DNA of 64,000 bases from Flavivirga eckloniae (GTDB lineage Bacteria > Bacteroidota > Bacteroidia > Flavobacteriales > Flavobacteriaceae), in the NCBI RefSeq assembly GCF_002886045.1, contig NZ_CP025791.1:2867001-2931000 (forward strand), in the 5' to 3' direction. The stretch's first letter is position 1. The number at the start of each line of letters is the position of its first letter. A program made the translations under genes and the position numbers. This document shows positions 44,772 to 53,137 of the stretch, piece after piece. The notes below the pieces were generated by a model. The model did not search any database. It was not told the DNA's origin and saw only the letters and a list, made by a program, of their open reading frames with translations.

Positions 44772-45989
44772 TCAACTTAAAACACCGCAAAAATCTAACA
44801 CTACTTTATCTTTGGATACCTCCTTCAATTCTTTAAACTGCTTGTGAGCGACTAAAAAAACTATAATATCAGCTTTTTCATAGGCTTTAAGGTAATTTGT
44901 TAATTTAAAAACCTTGTGAGCTTCAATATTCGGTTCTACAATATAGTATTCTTCGTTGTTAGCATTTTGAAGTACTTTTTGAGCTATATATTTTGCAGGC
45001 GATTCACGTAAATCATCAATATTAGGCTTAAATGCAAGTCCCATAATAGCTATACCTGGTTTTCTACCATGTTTTAATTCAAATTCCAATTTAGCCGTTT
45101 GTACTTTTTCAGCACACCAAAAAGATTTGTAATTATTAATCTCACGAGCCTTACCAATAATTTTAGACTCCATCGGATAATCGGCAACAATGAAATATGG
45201 ATCAACGGCAATGCAATGTCCCCCAACACCACAACCCGGTTGTAAAATATTTACTCTAGGATGCCTATTTGCCAACTGAATAAGTTCCCAAACATTTATA
45301 TCTGCCTTATCGCAAATAAGCGATAATTCATTAGCAAATGCAATCTGTACATCACGCGATGAATTTTCAACTAATTTGCACATTTCTGCCGTTCTTGCAT
45401 TTGTTTTGTGCAACGCTCCTTCAATAAATTTGCTATAAAATTCAACAGCTTTATCAGTAGATTTTTCATCTATTCCTCCAATCACTCTATCATTATGAAC
45501 CAATTCATACATGACATTTCCCGGAAGAACACGCTCAGGACAATAGGCTATACTAAGCTTTCCTTGCAATTCGGGTCTTTCCGAATATATTAAACTCATC
45601 ATCTTTTCCGTAGTTCCAATAGGTGACGTCGACTCAATTATATATAAATCGTCTTCTTTTAAGAACGGAATAACAGCTTTTGTTGCTGCTTCTACAAATG
45701 ATATATCTGGTTCGTTTTTCCCTTTAAAAGGTGTAGGGACAACTATAAGATATGCATTTACTTCGACAGGCATGATTGAAGCTCTTAGATAGCCTTCTTT
45801 TACTGCATTAGCAACTGCTATATCTAATTCAGGCTCTACAATGTGTATTTCCCCCTTATTGATAGTTTCTACAACTTTAGGGTTAATATCGACTCCGTGA
45901 ACAACGGTCTTATTTTTCGCTATTAATGCTGCCGTTGGAAGACCTATATACCCCAACCCTACCATCACAACTTCTGGTGTTCTGCTCAT
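44772..45989 (-). CDS. wecC: UDP-N-acetyl-D-mannosamine dehydrogenase
   Basis: The product is 405 residues. The Rossmann motif is VMVGLGYIGLPTAALIA, the central part has IVVPTPFKGKNEPDIS and STSPIGTTEKM, and the catalytic cysteine lies in QPGCGVGGHCIAVDPYFI. The HCIAVDPYF form is characteristic of the ManNAc dehydrogenase branch of the UDP-sugar dehydrogenases, distinct from the glucose enzyme at 24148. It oxidises UDP-ManNAc to UDP-ManNAcA. The substrate comes from the epimerase encoded 3 bases upstream. The product probably feeds the GT26 at 25591. Confidence 0.93.
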   Translation of the reverse strand: MSRTPEVVMVGLGYIGLPTAALIAKNKTVVHGVDINPKVVETINKGEIHIVEPELDIAVANAVKEGYLRASIMPVEVNAYLIVVPTPFKGKNEPDISFVEAATKAVIPFLKEDDLYIIESTSPIGTTEKMMSLIYSERPELQGKLSIAYCPERVLPGNVMYELVHNDRVIGGIDEKSTDKAVEFYSKFIEGALHKTNARTAEMCKLVENSSRDVQIAFANELSLICDKADINVWELIQLANRHPRVNILQPGCGVGGHCIAVDPYFIVADYPMESKIIGKAREINNYKSFWCAEKVQTAKLEFELKHGRKPGIAIMGLAFKPNIDDLRESPAKYIAQKVLQNANNEEYYIVEPNIEAHKVFKLTNYLKAYEKADIIVFLVAHKQFKELKEVSKDKVVLDFCGVLS

Positions 45990-45992
45990 TAT

Positions 45993-47120
45993 TTATAAAT
46001 TTGAAATAAAATTAACTATCTTTTCACAAGCCAATCCGTTTCCATAAGGGTTATGTAACTTGCCCATTTGGGCATAGGCATCATCATCGTTCAATAATCT
46101 TTCTGTTTCTAATACAATTTTTTTAATATCTATACCCACTAACAGAACTGTTCCTGCATCAACAGCTTCAGGCCTTTCCGTAGTATCACGCATGACTAAT
46201 ACTGGTTTTCCTAAACTAGGTGCTTCTTCCTGTACACCTCCACTATCGGTTATAATAATATATGACTGATTCATTAACCATACAAATGCAGGATAAGACA
46301 AGGGGCTTATAAGTTTTACATTATCAATATCTCCTAGTAATTCATACACAGGTTTCTGAACGTTTGGATTTAAATGTACAGGATAAATAATTTGAGTGCC
46401 AGAGTTTTCAATCGCTATCTGTTTCAGTGCACTACAAATATTTATAAATCCTTGTCCATGATTTTCTCTACGGTGACCTGTTACTAAAACCAACCTTTTA
46501 CCTTCTTTGATTAATGGTTTTAATTTTTCAATCTCTTGATCTACAAAATTTTCAGATTGTACTTTAGCAGTGCTAAAATGAAGTGCATCTATTACTGTAT
46601 TTCCTGTAACTATAATGTCTTTATCATTGACATTTTCTTTCTGTAAATTCTTTCGAGATGTTTCTGTAGGAGAAAAATGAAAATCTGAAATTCTTCCCGT
46701 AATACTTCTATTAATTTCTTCTGGAAAAGGAGACCATTTATTAAAGGTTCTCAACCCAGCCTCGATATGGCACACTTTAGCTCCAGAATAAAAGGCTGCT
46801 ATACTAGCTGCCATAGTCGTTGTAGTGTCTCCATGCACATATACATAGTCTGGCTTAAAACCTTCTAAAACTGGCTTTAGATTTGTTATTATCTCAGCTG
46901 TCAGAGAATATAAATTCTGATCTGGTTTCATTAAATCCAAATCATAATCAGGTGTGATTTCAAAAAACTCCAGAACCTGATCCAACATTTCTCTATGTTG
47001 TGCAGTTATGCAAACTTTCGTTTCAAAATGATGTTCATGTTTTAAAAATTCTTTTACTAAGGGAGCCATTTTTATAGCCTCTGGTCTAGTTCCAAAAACA
47101 ATTAAGTTTTTCTTTTTCAT
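45993..47120 (-). CDS. wecB: UDP-N-acetylglucosamine 2-epimerase (non-hydrolysing)
   Basis: The product is 375 residues. It interconverts UDP-GlcNAc and UDP-ManNAc. The N-terminus is LIVFGTRPEAIKMAPLVKEF; other hallmarks are VYVHGDTTTTMAASIAAFYSG, VCHIEAGLRTFNKWSPFPEEINR, TGHRRENHGQG, and DSGGVQEEAPSLGKPVLVMRDTTERPEA. All expected catalytic and UDP-binding residues are visible and the length is normal. It starts immediately after the rfbD stop and lies 3 bases before wecC. Confidence 0.95.
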   Translation of the reverse strand: MKKKNLIVFGTRPEAIKMAPLVKEFLKHEHHFETKVCITAQHREMLDQVLEFFEITPDYDLDLMKPDQNLYSLTAEIITNLKPVLEGFKPDYVYVHGDTTTTMAASIAAFYSGAKVCHIEAGLRTFNKWSPFPEEINRSITGRISDFHFSPTETSRKNLQKENVNDKDIIVTGNTVIDALHFSTAKVQSENFVDQEIEKLKPLIKEGKRLVLVTGHRRENHGQGFINICSALKQIAIENSGTQIIYPVHLNPNVQKPVYELLGDIDNVKLISPLSYPAFVWLMNQSYIIITDSGGVQEEAPSLGKPVLVMRDTTERPEAVDAGTVLLVGIDIKKIVLETERLLNDDDAYAQMGKLHNPYGNGLACEKIVNFISNL

Positions 47121-47912
47121 TTATATAGATTTGGCTAAAACACTATTTTTTGGTCGTGCTGCAAAAGTACGACAATTCTTTATCCTAACAAGATTTACTT
47201 TGTCAGAAATATTATTCTCCCGTAAAATTTGTTCTGCAAAACTATACCACGTCATTGACTCATCATCAGAAAAATGATGAGTTCCAAAATTGCTGTTTTT
47301 ACTATCAATAATATCAACAATAAATTTGGACAATGTTATTGTTTCTGTCGGGCAACCTACTTGTTCATCAGTAACAAAAAGCTCTCTTTCTGTTTTAGCT
47401 TTATTTAAAATAATTCGATAAAAATTATGACCATACTTTTTACTGTACAACCATGATGTTCTAATTATAAAATGTTTTTTTAAAATGTTATTAATATATT
47501 TTTCTCCTTGCAATTTCGATTTACCATATTCGTTTATAGGATTAGGAGTATCTTGAATAGTATAAGGCCCCGCTTTTTCACCGTCAAACACATAATCAGT
47601 TGAAATATGAATTAAAATGATATCTTTTTTTTTGCATATTTCAGCCATATTTTTAACGCCTTCCGCATTTACTTCATAAGCGATTTTCGATATTTTTTCT
47701 GCCTGTTCAACATTTGTATAAGCCGCACAATTTAAACAATAATCAAAATTCTTATTATTAAAAAATGAGCTTAATTCTTTCGCTTTAGTAATATCCAATT
47801 CAGTTTTTGACACAAAAACAAAATCAAGACCTTTCTCATTATCAGAATATAATTCTTTAATTGTCTTGCCTAATTGTCCATTAGCACCTGTAACTAAAAC
47901 TTTAACACCCAT
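47121..47912 (-). CDS. rfbD: dTDP-4-dehydrorhamnose reductase, short C-terminus
   Basis: The product is 263 residues. It reduces dTDP-4-dehydro-L-rhamnose to dTDP-L-rhamnose. It has VLVTGANGQLGKTI (cofactor loop), LNCAAYTNVEQAE, ISTDYVFDG and the catalytic NEYGKSKLQGE. Typical RfbD proteins have about 280-300 residues and continue after the RPKNSVL motif with a last helix containing a W-x-x-S/A-L pattern. Here the protein stops at RPKNSVLAKSI, directly before the wecB ATG, so the last 20 or so residues appear lost. The ATG at 47912 is chosen over a TTG two codons earlier. It overlaps rfbC by 11 bases. Confidence 0.9.
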   Translation of the reverse strand: MGVKVLVTGANGQLGKTIKELYSDNEKGLDFVFVSKTELDITKAKELSSFFNNKNFDYCLNCAAYTNVEQAEKISKIAYEVNAEGVKNMAEICKKKDIILIHISTDYVFDGEKAGPYTIQDTPNPINEYGKSKLQGEKYINNILKKHFIIRTSWLYSKKYGHNFYRIILNKAKTERELFVTDEQVGCPTETITLSKFIVDIIDSKNSNFGTHHFSDDESMTWYSFAEQILRENNISDKVNLVRIKNCRTFAARPKNSVLAKSI

Positions 47913-48453
47913 CTTCAAAATCTTTAAATGAAGATAATTGCTTATCTTTTTCTGATATTATAAGTTTTTCTAAGGGGTAGTTCCATTCTATACCTAAATC
48001 TTTATCATTATATAAAATACCTGATTCTGATTCTTTGTTATAGAAATTATCACATTTATAAGAAAAAATAGTATCGTCTTCCAGTGTTAAAAAACCATGG
48101 GCAAACCCCTTCGGAATATATACTTGTTTATGCTCTATATCATCCAAAACGATAGAAAAATGTTTACCAAAAGTTGAAGACTCTTTTCTAATATCTACGC
48201 AAATGTCAAGTACTTTTCCTCTTATAACATGTATTAACTTGGCTTGAGCATATTCACTGGTTTGAAAATGTAATCCCCTTAAAACTCCTTTTGAAGATTT
48301 TGATTGATTATCCTGTACAAAATTAGTAGTAACCCCTGTTTCTTTCTCAAATTTTTTTTTATTAAAACTTTCAAGAAAAAAGCCTCTTTTGTCTTCAAAA
48401 ACTTTAGGCTTTAAAACAAAACACCCTTTTAAATATGTTTCTTCAACGATCAT
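47902..48453 (-). CDS. rfbC: dTDP-4-dehydrorhamnose 3,5-epimerase
   Basis: The product is 183 residues with the cupin fold of RmlC. Visible motifs are DKRGFFLESFNKKKFE, FVQDNQSKSSKGVLRGLHFQ (catalytic His), KVLDICVDIRKES, and QVYIPKGFAHGFLTLEDDTIFSYKCD with the conserved Tyr and His. It epimerises C3 and C5 of dTDP-4-keto-6-deoxyglucose. Gene order rfbB-rfbA-rfbC-rfbD on the minus strand is tight, with 2-base spacing to rfbA. Confidence 0.95.
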   Translation of the reverse strand: MIVEETYLKGCFVLKPKVFEDKRGFFLESFNKKKFEKETGVTTNFVQDNQSKSSKGVLRGLHFQTSEYAQAKLIHVIRGKVLDICVDIRKESSTFGKHFSIVLDDIEHKQVYIPKGFAHGFLTLEDDTIFSYKCDNFYNKESESGILYNDKDLGIEWNYPLEKLIISEKDKQLSSFKDFEDGC

Positions 48454-48455
48454 CT

Positions 48456-49313
48456 CTATACTAAATGTTGTAAGTATTCACCATAACCACTTTTAAGTAA
48501 TGGTTTTGCTAGTCTATTAAGTTGAGATTTATCTATATATCCCATTTTATAGGCTATTTCTTCAATACAACCTATTTTTAGTCCTTGTCTTTCTTCAATT
48601 ACCTGTACAAATTGAGAGGCTTGCATTAGTGAATTAAAAGTCCCTGTATCTAGCCAGGCGATACCTTTATCCAGGATTTCCACACTAAGTTCTCCTTTTT
48701 CCAAATAAGCTTTATTAATATCTGTTATTTCTAATTCCCCTCTTTTACTTGGCTTAATATTTTTTGCAACATCAATCACTTTATTATCATAAAAATAAAT
48801 TCCTGGAACTGCAAAATTAGACTTAGGTTGTTTAGGTTTCTCTTCAATAGAAATCGCTTTGTTACTTTGGTCAAATTCTACTACTCCATAACGTTTAGGG
48901 TCTAAAACATGATATGCAAAAATGACTCCTCCTTCAGGATTCGTATTGGCTTTTAAAATTTGCTCTAATCCTGAACCATAAAAAATATTATCTCCTAAAA
49001 TTAATGCAGCACTATCTTTTCCGATAAAATCTTCTCCAATTAAGAATGCTTCTGCTAAGCCATTTGGAGCTTCCTGTACAGCATAATGAAAACTGCAACC
49101 ATAATCATCACCATCTCCTAATAAATCTTTAAACCTAGGAGTATCTTTTGCTGTCGAAATAATTAAAATCTCATTTATTCCAGCCGACATCAATGTCGTT
49201 AAAGGATAGTAAATCATTGGTTTATCATAAACAGGCATAAGCTGTTTACTCACCACTTTAGTAAGTGGATGCAAACGTGTACCAGATCCTCCTGCTAAAA
49301 TAATTCCTTTCAT
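48456..49313 (-). CDS. rfbA: Glucose-1-phosphate thymidylyltransferase
   Basis: The product is 285 residues. It forms dTDP-glucose from glucose-1-phosphate and dTTP. It shows [37 protein letters not shown] (nucleotide loop and catalytic Lys), [14 protein letters not shown] (metal Asp), [26 protein letters not shown] and [14 protein letters not shown]. Length and motifs match RmlA. It begins one base after rfbB ends. Confidence 0.96.
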   Translation of the reverse strand: MKGIILAGGSGTRLHPLTKVVSKQLMPVYDKPMIYYPLTTLMSAGINEILIISTAKDTPRFKDLLGDGDDYGCSFHYAVQEAPNGLAEAFLIGEDFIGKDSAALILGDNIFYGSGLEQILKANTNPEGGVIFAYHVLDPKRYGVVEFDQSNKAISIEEKPKQPKSNFAVPGIYFYDNKVIDVAKNIKPSKRGELEITDINKAYLEKGELSVEILDKGIAWLDTGTFNSLMQASQFVQVIEERQGLKIGCIEEIAYKMGYIDKSQLNRLAKPLLKSGYGEYLQHLV

Positions 49314-50321
49314 TTATCTTTTATATTTTTTAATATACCAATCAATCGTCTTTCTTATTCCTGTTTCAAAATTTTCTTCTGCCTTCCAACCTAATTCTTT
49401 TTTAATTTTAGTGGCATCTATGGCATATCTAAAATCATGTCCAGGTCTATCTTTAACAAATACAACCTGGTCTTTATACGACTTATCTTTCGGAAATTTT
49501 TCATCTAAAATATCACAAATTGTATTGGCAATATATAAATTATCTCGTTCATTTTCACCTCCTATATTATATGTTTCACCCGAAACTCCTTTACTAAAAG
49601 CTAAATCTATTCCTTTACAATGGTCTAATACATATAACCAATCTCTAATATTTTTTCCGTCTCCATAAATAGGAACCCTTTCGCCTTTCAATGCTTTTCT
49701 TATAATAGTAGGAATTAATTTTTCATCATGCTGTTTCGGTCCATAATTATTAGAGCAATTTGTTGTAACAACATTCATTCCATAAGTATGAAAATAACTT
49801 CTAACAATAAAATCTGAAGACGCTTTTGACGCACTATAAGGACTGTTGGGAGCATAAGGTGTTTGTTCCGTAAATAAACCTATATTTCCTAAAGAACCAT
49901 ACACCTCATCTGTAGAAATATGGTGAAATCTAGATGATTCATAGCCTCTTCTAATTACGTTTGGAGCTTGCATCCAATGGTTTTTAGCAACATCGATTAA
50001 ATTAAACGTGCCTAAAACATTAGTATTTATAAACTCATTTGGGGCTTTTATAGAATTATCTACATGTGATTCGGCTGCAAAATGAATAACATTATTGAAG
50101 TTATATTTTTTAAATAAATCTTCTATTAAGGGCCTATCGCAAATATCTCCTTTGATAAACTTACAACTATCATTATTTTCTATTTCACTCAAATTAGACA
50201 ATTCTCCTGCATAAGTAAGCTTATCTATATTTATTATTTTAACAAGAGGATATTTTTTGAGAAAGTATGCAATGAAATTAGATCCTATAAATCCTGCCCC
50301 TCCAGTTATTAAAATCGTCAT
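49314..50321 (-). CDS. rfbB: dTDP-glucose 4,6-dehydratase
   Basis: The product is 335 residues. An extended SDR enzyme converting dTDP-glucose to dTDP-4-keto-6-deoxyglucose. It has ILITGGAGFIGSNFIAYFL, AAESHVDNSI, STDEVYGSLG (active-site Asp-Glu) and the catalytic YSASKASSDFIV. The C-terminal substrate domain shows YGPKQHDEKLIPTIIRKAL and GDGKNIRDWLYV. It is the first of the four rhamnose genes, 5 bases downstream of the Wzz-like gene. Confidence 0.96.
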   Translation of the reverse strand: MTILITGGAGFIGSNFIAYFLKKYPLVKIINIDKLTYAGELSNLSEIENNDSCKFIKGDICDRPLIEDLFKKYNFNNVIHFAAESHVDNSIKAPNEFINTNVLGTFNLIDVAKNHWMQAPNVIRRGYESSRFHHISTDEVYGSLGNIGLFTEQTPYAPNSPYSASKASSDFIVRSYFHTYGMNVVTTNCSNNYGPKQHDEKLIPTIIRKALKGERVPIYGDGKNIRDWLYVLDHCKGIDLAFSKGVSGETYNIGGENERDNLYIANTICDILDEKFPKDKSYKDQVVFVKDRPGHDFRYAIDATKIKKELGWKAEENFETGIRKTIDWYIKKYKR

Positions 50322-50326
50322 TTTAC

Positions 50327-51400
50327 CTATATTTTATCTTTATAGCGCTCTAGAAAATTAACAATTCGTAAACATAGTAATGTTATAAAAGTAAGTCCCA
50401 CTAAAATAATCGCATAGTATAACTTTGGACTTATCATATTACCAAAAAGCTCTTTTTTATCATCTATTGTTCCACTATCTTGTTTACTAGATGTGATTTC
50501 AATGATATGTTCCTTATTAGCTATTTCTCTTTCAATTTCAACTAATTCTTGCCTTAGTTCTAAATCTTTATTATAAAGCTCGAACTCTTTGGTAGAGCTT
50601 TGATTTCCTTTATTAGCTATGGTAATTTGGGCTTGAGAATCATTATTGTTCTCTGCCGACTTTACTATTGCTTTTTGGTAAACAGCTAATAATGTATCTG
50701 ACTTAACTAATGCTTTAGAAATTGCTGAAGCCTGTTCTTTTAATTCTCTTAAATCTTTTTCTTGTTCTCGTTTAAAATATGTATTGGAATCAATACTTGC
50801 AATAATTTTACGAAATACCGTTTTGAAATTATTCCTCTCTTTTGCTTTAATAGTAATTTGTTGGTATTGGTGATTGTGTTCTTTCGAGTTTTTCAAAAAG
50901 GTCTTATAATCTACTGTTTTCGTTAATGAAGTATCAAGTGTTTTAAGATATGTATCGAATTCTTGAAGCTTTTCATTTTCACTAATAAGAGGTTCTATTT
51001 CAAAATTTAAAATGGATGCTGCCTCTTCTTCTTTAACACCCAAAACACTTTTCAAAGTGCTTATATCTTCTTGCTTTATTAAATCTTTATAATAGCTAAT
51101 TGTATTATATAAATTTTCCCCCGTCTCGTAGTTCTGCTTTACAGTAATAGAAGACTTATAGACTGGTTCAGAGGTTTTTTCCAATACGATTCCCAAAACA
51201 ATTCCAACTACTCCTGCAATTGCAAGTTTTACAGCATGCTTCTTTACAAAAAACACTAACCAAACAAATGCTAAAAAAAGCTTGTTGAAAATACTCCCTA
51301 TAAAACGAAATAGGTTACTAAAAGCATTCCCTATTAACTTAAAAAGTTGTCCTAAATCTACTTCTTCAGATTGCTGTGGTTGTGGCAAATCTTTACTCAT
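50327..51400 (-). CDS. Wzz-like chain-length determinant protein
   Basis: The product is 357 residues. An N-terminal amphipathic segment precedes the first transmembrane helix (KLAIAGVVGIVLGIVL, about 75-92). A periplasmic coiled-coil region extends to about 325 (KEQASAISKALVKSDTLLAVY, ELRQELVEIEREIANKEH), and a second helix (LYYAIILVGLTFITLLCLRIV) ends near 345. Two helices flanking a helical periplasmic domain is the Wzz layout; the usual Pro-rich motif near TM2 is not obvious. No Wzc-type kinase domain is attached and no Wza is encoded in the window. It probably sets polymer length with the Wzy protein. Confidence 0.75.
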   Translation of the reverse strand: MSKDLPQPQQSEEVDLGQLFKLIGNAFSNLFRFIGSIFNKLFLAFVWLVFFVKKHAVKLAIAGVVGIVLGIVLEKTSEPVYKSSITVKQNYETGENLYNTISYYKDLIKQEDISTLKSVLGVKEEEAASILNFEIEPLISENEKLQEFDTYLKTLDTSLTKTVDYKTFLKNSKEHNHQYQQITIKAKERNNFKTVFRKIIASIDSNTYFKREQEKDLRELKEQASAISKALVKSDTLLAVYQKAIVKSAENNNDSQAQITIANKGNQSSTKEFELYNKDLELRQELVEIEREIANKEHIIEITSSKQDSGTIDDKKELFGNMISPKLYYAIILVGLTFITLLCLRIVNFLERYKDKI

Positions 51401-51411
51401 AACTATATGTA

Positions 51412-53100
51412 TTAATTAAGTATTTGTTTTAATATGGTTCTTGTTATTAAATATGTTGGTCTTACTCCAGAAGTCCCTAGGCCTCCAGACGCAAGCGTTG
51501 CTCCTGTTTCTAAAGGGTTATCGCTAGCATAATAAGCATACCTTACTTTTACACCAGAGCTGATACTTCCTCTAACTTTCGAAGCTGCCTGAATCGCTTT
51601 TTGATAGTGAGCACCCTCCATTTCTAATCCTATTACTTGCCATGTTGAATTGTAAAAGAACTTTAAAATATCCTTGTTTTGCAACGATGTTCCTAAAACA
51701 GTAATCATAGATCCTTCATAAATATCGACTCCTTGTCCTTCTAAATCTTCCTTCTTAAGTTCATTTGTAAAAGGGTAATTATCAGCTGTGCCTTCAAAAA
51801 TATGTGCCGAAGGTATCATAATATCACCTTTACCTCCTTCTAAAATGCCCGCTTTACCCATAATCGATACCGATTCCACATTTAAATAAGTCTTCTTGTC
51901 GTTATTATTATATGGTTTCAATAGCTCGTCAATGGTTTCATACGCTTGTTCTCCAAAAGCATAATCCATGACTAATATAACAGGTTTGGTTTGTTTTAAT
52001 AGGGCTTCGTTAACGCTTATATCTATTTTAGAGATATCTATTTTACTAGTATCAAAAATTTGCACATCAATATTGGTTCCAGATGTATCTTTAATATAAA
52101 ACATCCCCCGTTGTAACGCTTCTTTATTTACTTTATTTCGAAGTCCTTCATTTTCATTTTTGCTTAAAGACTCGTATACTTCAAAAATATCCTTTTTAGA
52201 TGTCACCGATTTTAATGCATTTGATGCAAAAAGTGTATTCATAACACTATGCATATTGGCACTTATTATATGTATAGGCCTTTCTAATAATTCGTTTTTA
52301 AATAATACTTCTTTTATTGAATCCGCCCAAATTTCTCCATGTATGTGATGACCAATACGTTCTCTTAATACAGGACTAAATGTTACTGTTCTTTTATTAT
52401 TATGTACCTGTTCCTCTATGGCTAATTTTCCTAGCCAATACACAATATGAAGCAACCTTTCTGGTTGTAGCGGTGTAGCAAACTCGCCGTAAACCGTTCT
52501 TAACTCATTAAAAGTTCTTCCTAAAATATTAGCGACATGAGTTATAGCAACTTCGCGCTCTTCCTGAGTTAGCTTCTTTTTTGATAAAACCGCTTTTTCC
52601 AACTTTATCCAATCTCTTGTCGTTGCTCCTTCCTCATCAATTAAAACGCGATTACTTATTTTATGAGATTCTATAAAAAGAAATGTAAGGTGTGTTAAAA
52701 TATCATAGATTTCCGATCGTCCTCGGGTAATCTCAATATTCATTTGTTCGGCATCTATTCTATAGCAATTACGGCGTCTTTTTTCTGGAATTATAGGCTT
52801 GAAATGAGAGTTTCCATAGCCTTCATCACTTGTTAAATTAATAAATGTACATTCTTCAATTCCAATAGGAAGCCTATCTATGACATAAAGTAACCCCTCT
52901 AATTCGGCTTTTTCTTCTCCTATAGAACCATATATTTCGGGACGTAACTGCAACAAAGACTGCCGTAAAGTTTCACCAGAAACACCCATAGGCTTGTAAA
53001 AGCCTCTGTTAAATAAATGGCGCATAGTAATATACATCCTCTCAATGGCATTCGAACTCTCTTGAGCTCTCGTTCTAGCATGATGTTTTATATTACTCAT
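51412..53100 (-). CDS. DUF6909-family protein with nucleoside-phosphorylase-like C-terminus
   Basis: The product is 562 residues, with no signal peptide or membrane helix. The N-terminal half is helical (ARTRAQESSNAIERMYITMRHLFNRGFY). The C-terminal half (from about 370) is alpha/beta with VILVMDYAFGEQAYETI, SIMGKAGILEGGKGDIMIPSA, and IGLEMEGAHYQKAIQAA near residue 490. The MEG motif and the preceding GDIMIPSAH segment resemble purine/uridine phosphorylase active sites, which is pattern-based inference. I recall this family as DUF6909, of unknown function. The ATG at 53100 is preferred; an in-frame TTG at 53163 overlaps the GH3-like gene. Confidence 0.65.
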   Translation of the reverse strand: MSNIKHHARTRAQESSNAIERMYITMRHLFNRGFYKPMGVSGETLRQSLLQLRPEIYGSIGEEKAELEGLLYVIDRLPIGIEECTFINLTSDEGYGNSHFKPIIPEKRRRNCYRIDAEQMNIEITRGRSEIYDILTHLTFLFIESHKISNRVLIDEEGATTRDWIKLEKAVLSKKKLTQEEREVAITHVANILGRTFNELRTVYGEFATPLQPERLLHIVYWLGKLAIEEQVHNNKRTVTFSPVLRERIGHHIHGEIWADSIKEVLFKNELLERPIHIISANMHSVMNTLFASNALKSVTSKKDIFEVYESLSKNENEGLRNKVNKEALQRGMFYIKDTSGTNIDVQIFDTSKIDISKIDISVNEALLKQTKPVILVMDYAFGEQAYETIDELLKPYNNNDKKTYLNVESVSIMGKAGILEGGKGDIMIPSAHIFEGTADNYPFTNELKKEDLEGQGVDIYEGSMITVLGTSLQNKDILKFFYNSTWQVIGLEMEGAHYQKAIQAASKVRGSISSGVKVRYAYYASDNPLETGATLASGGLGTSGVRPTYLITRTILKQILN

Positions 53101-53137
53101 TTGTCTTTTTAATTCCCCAAATATAGTACTATTTGGC

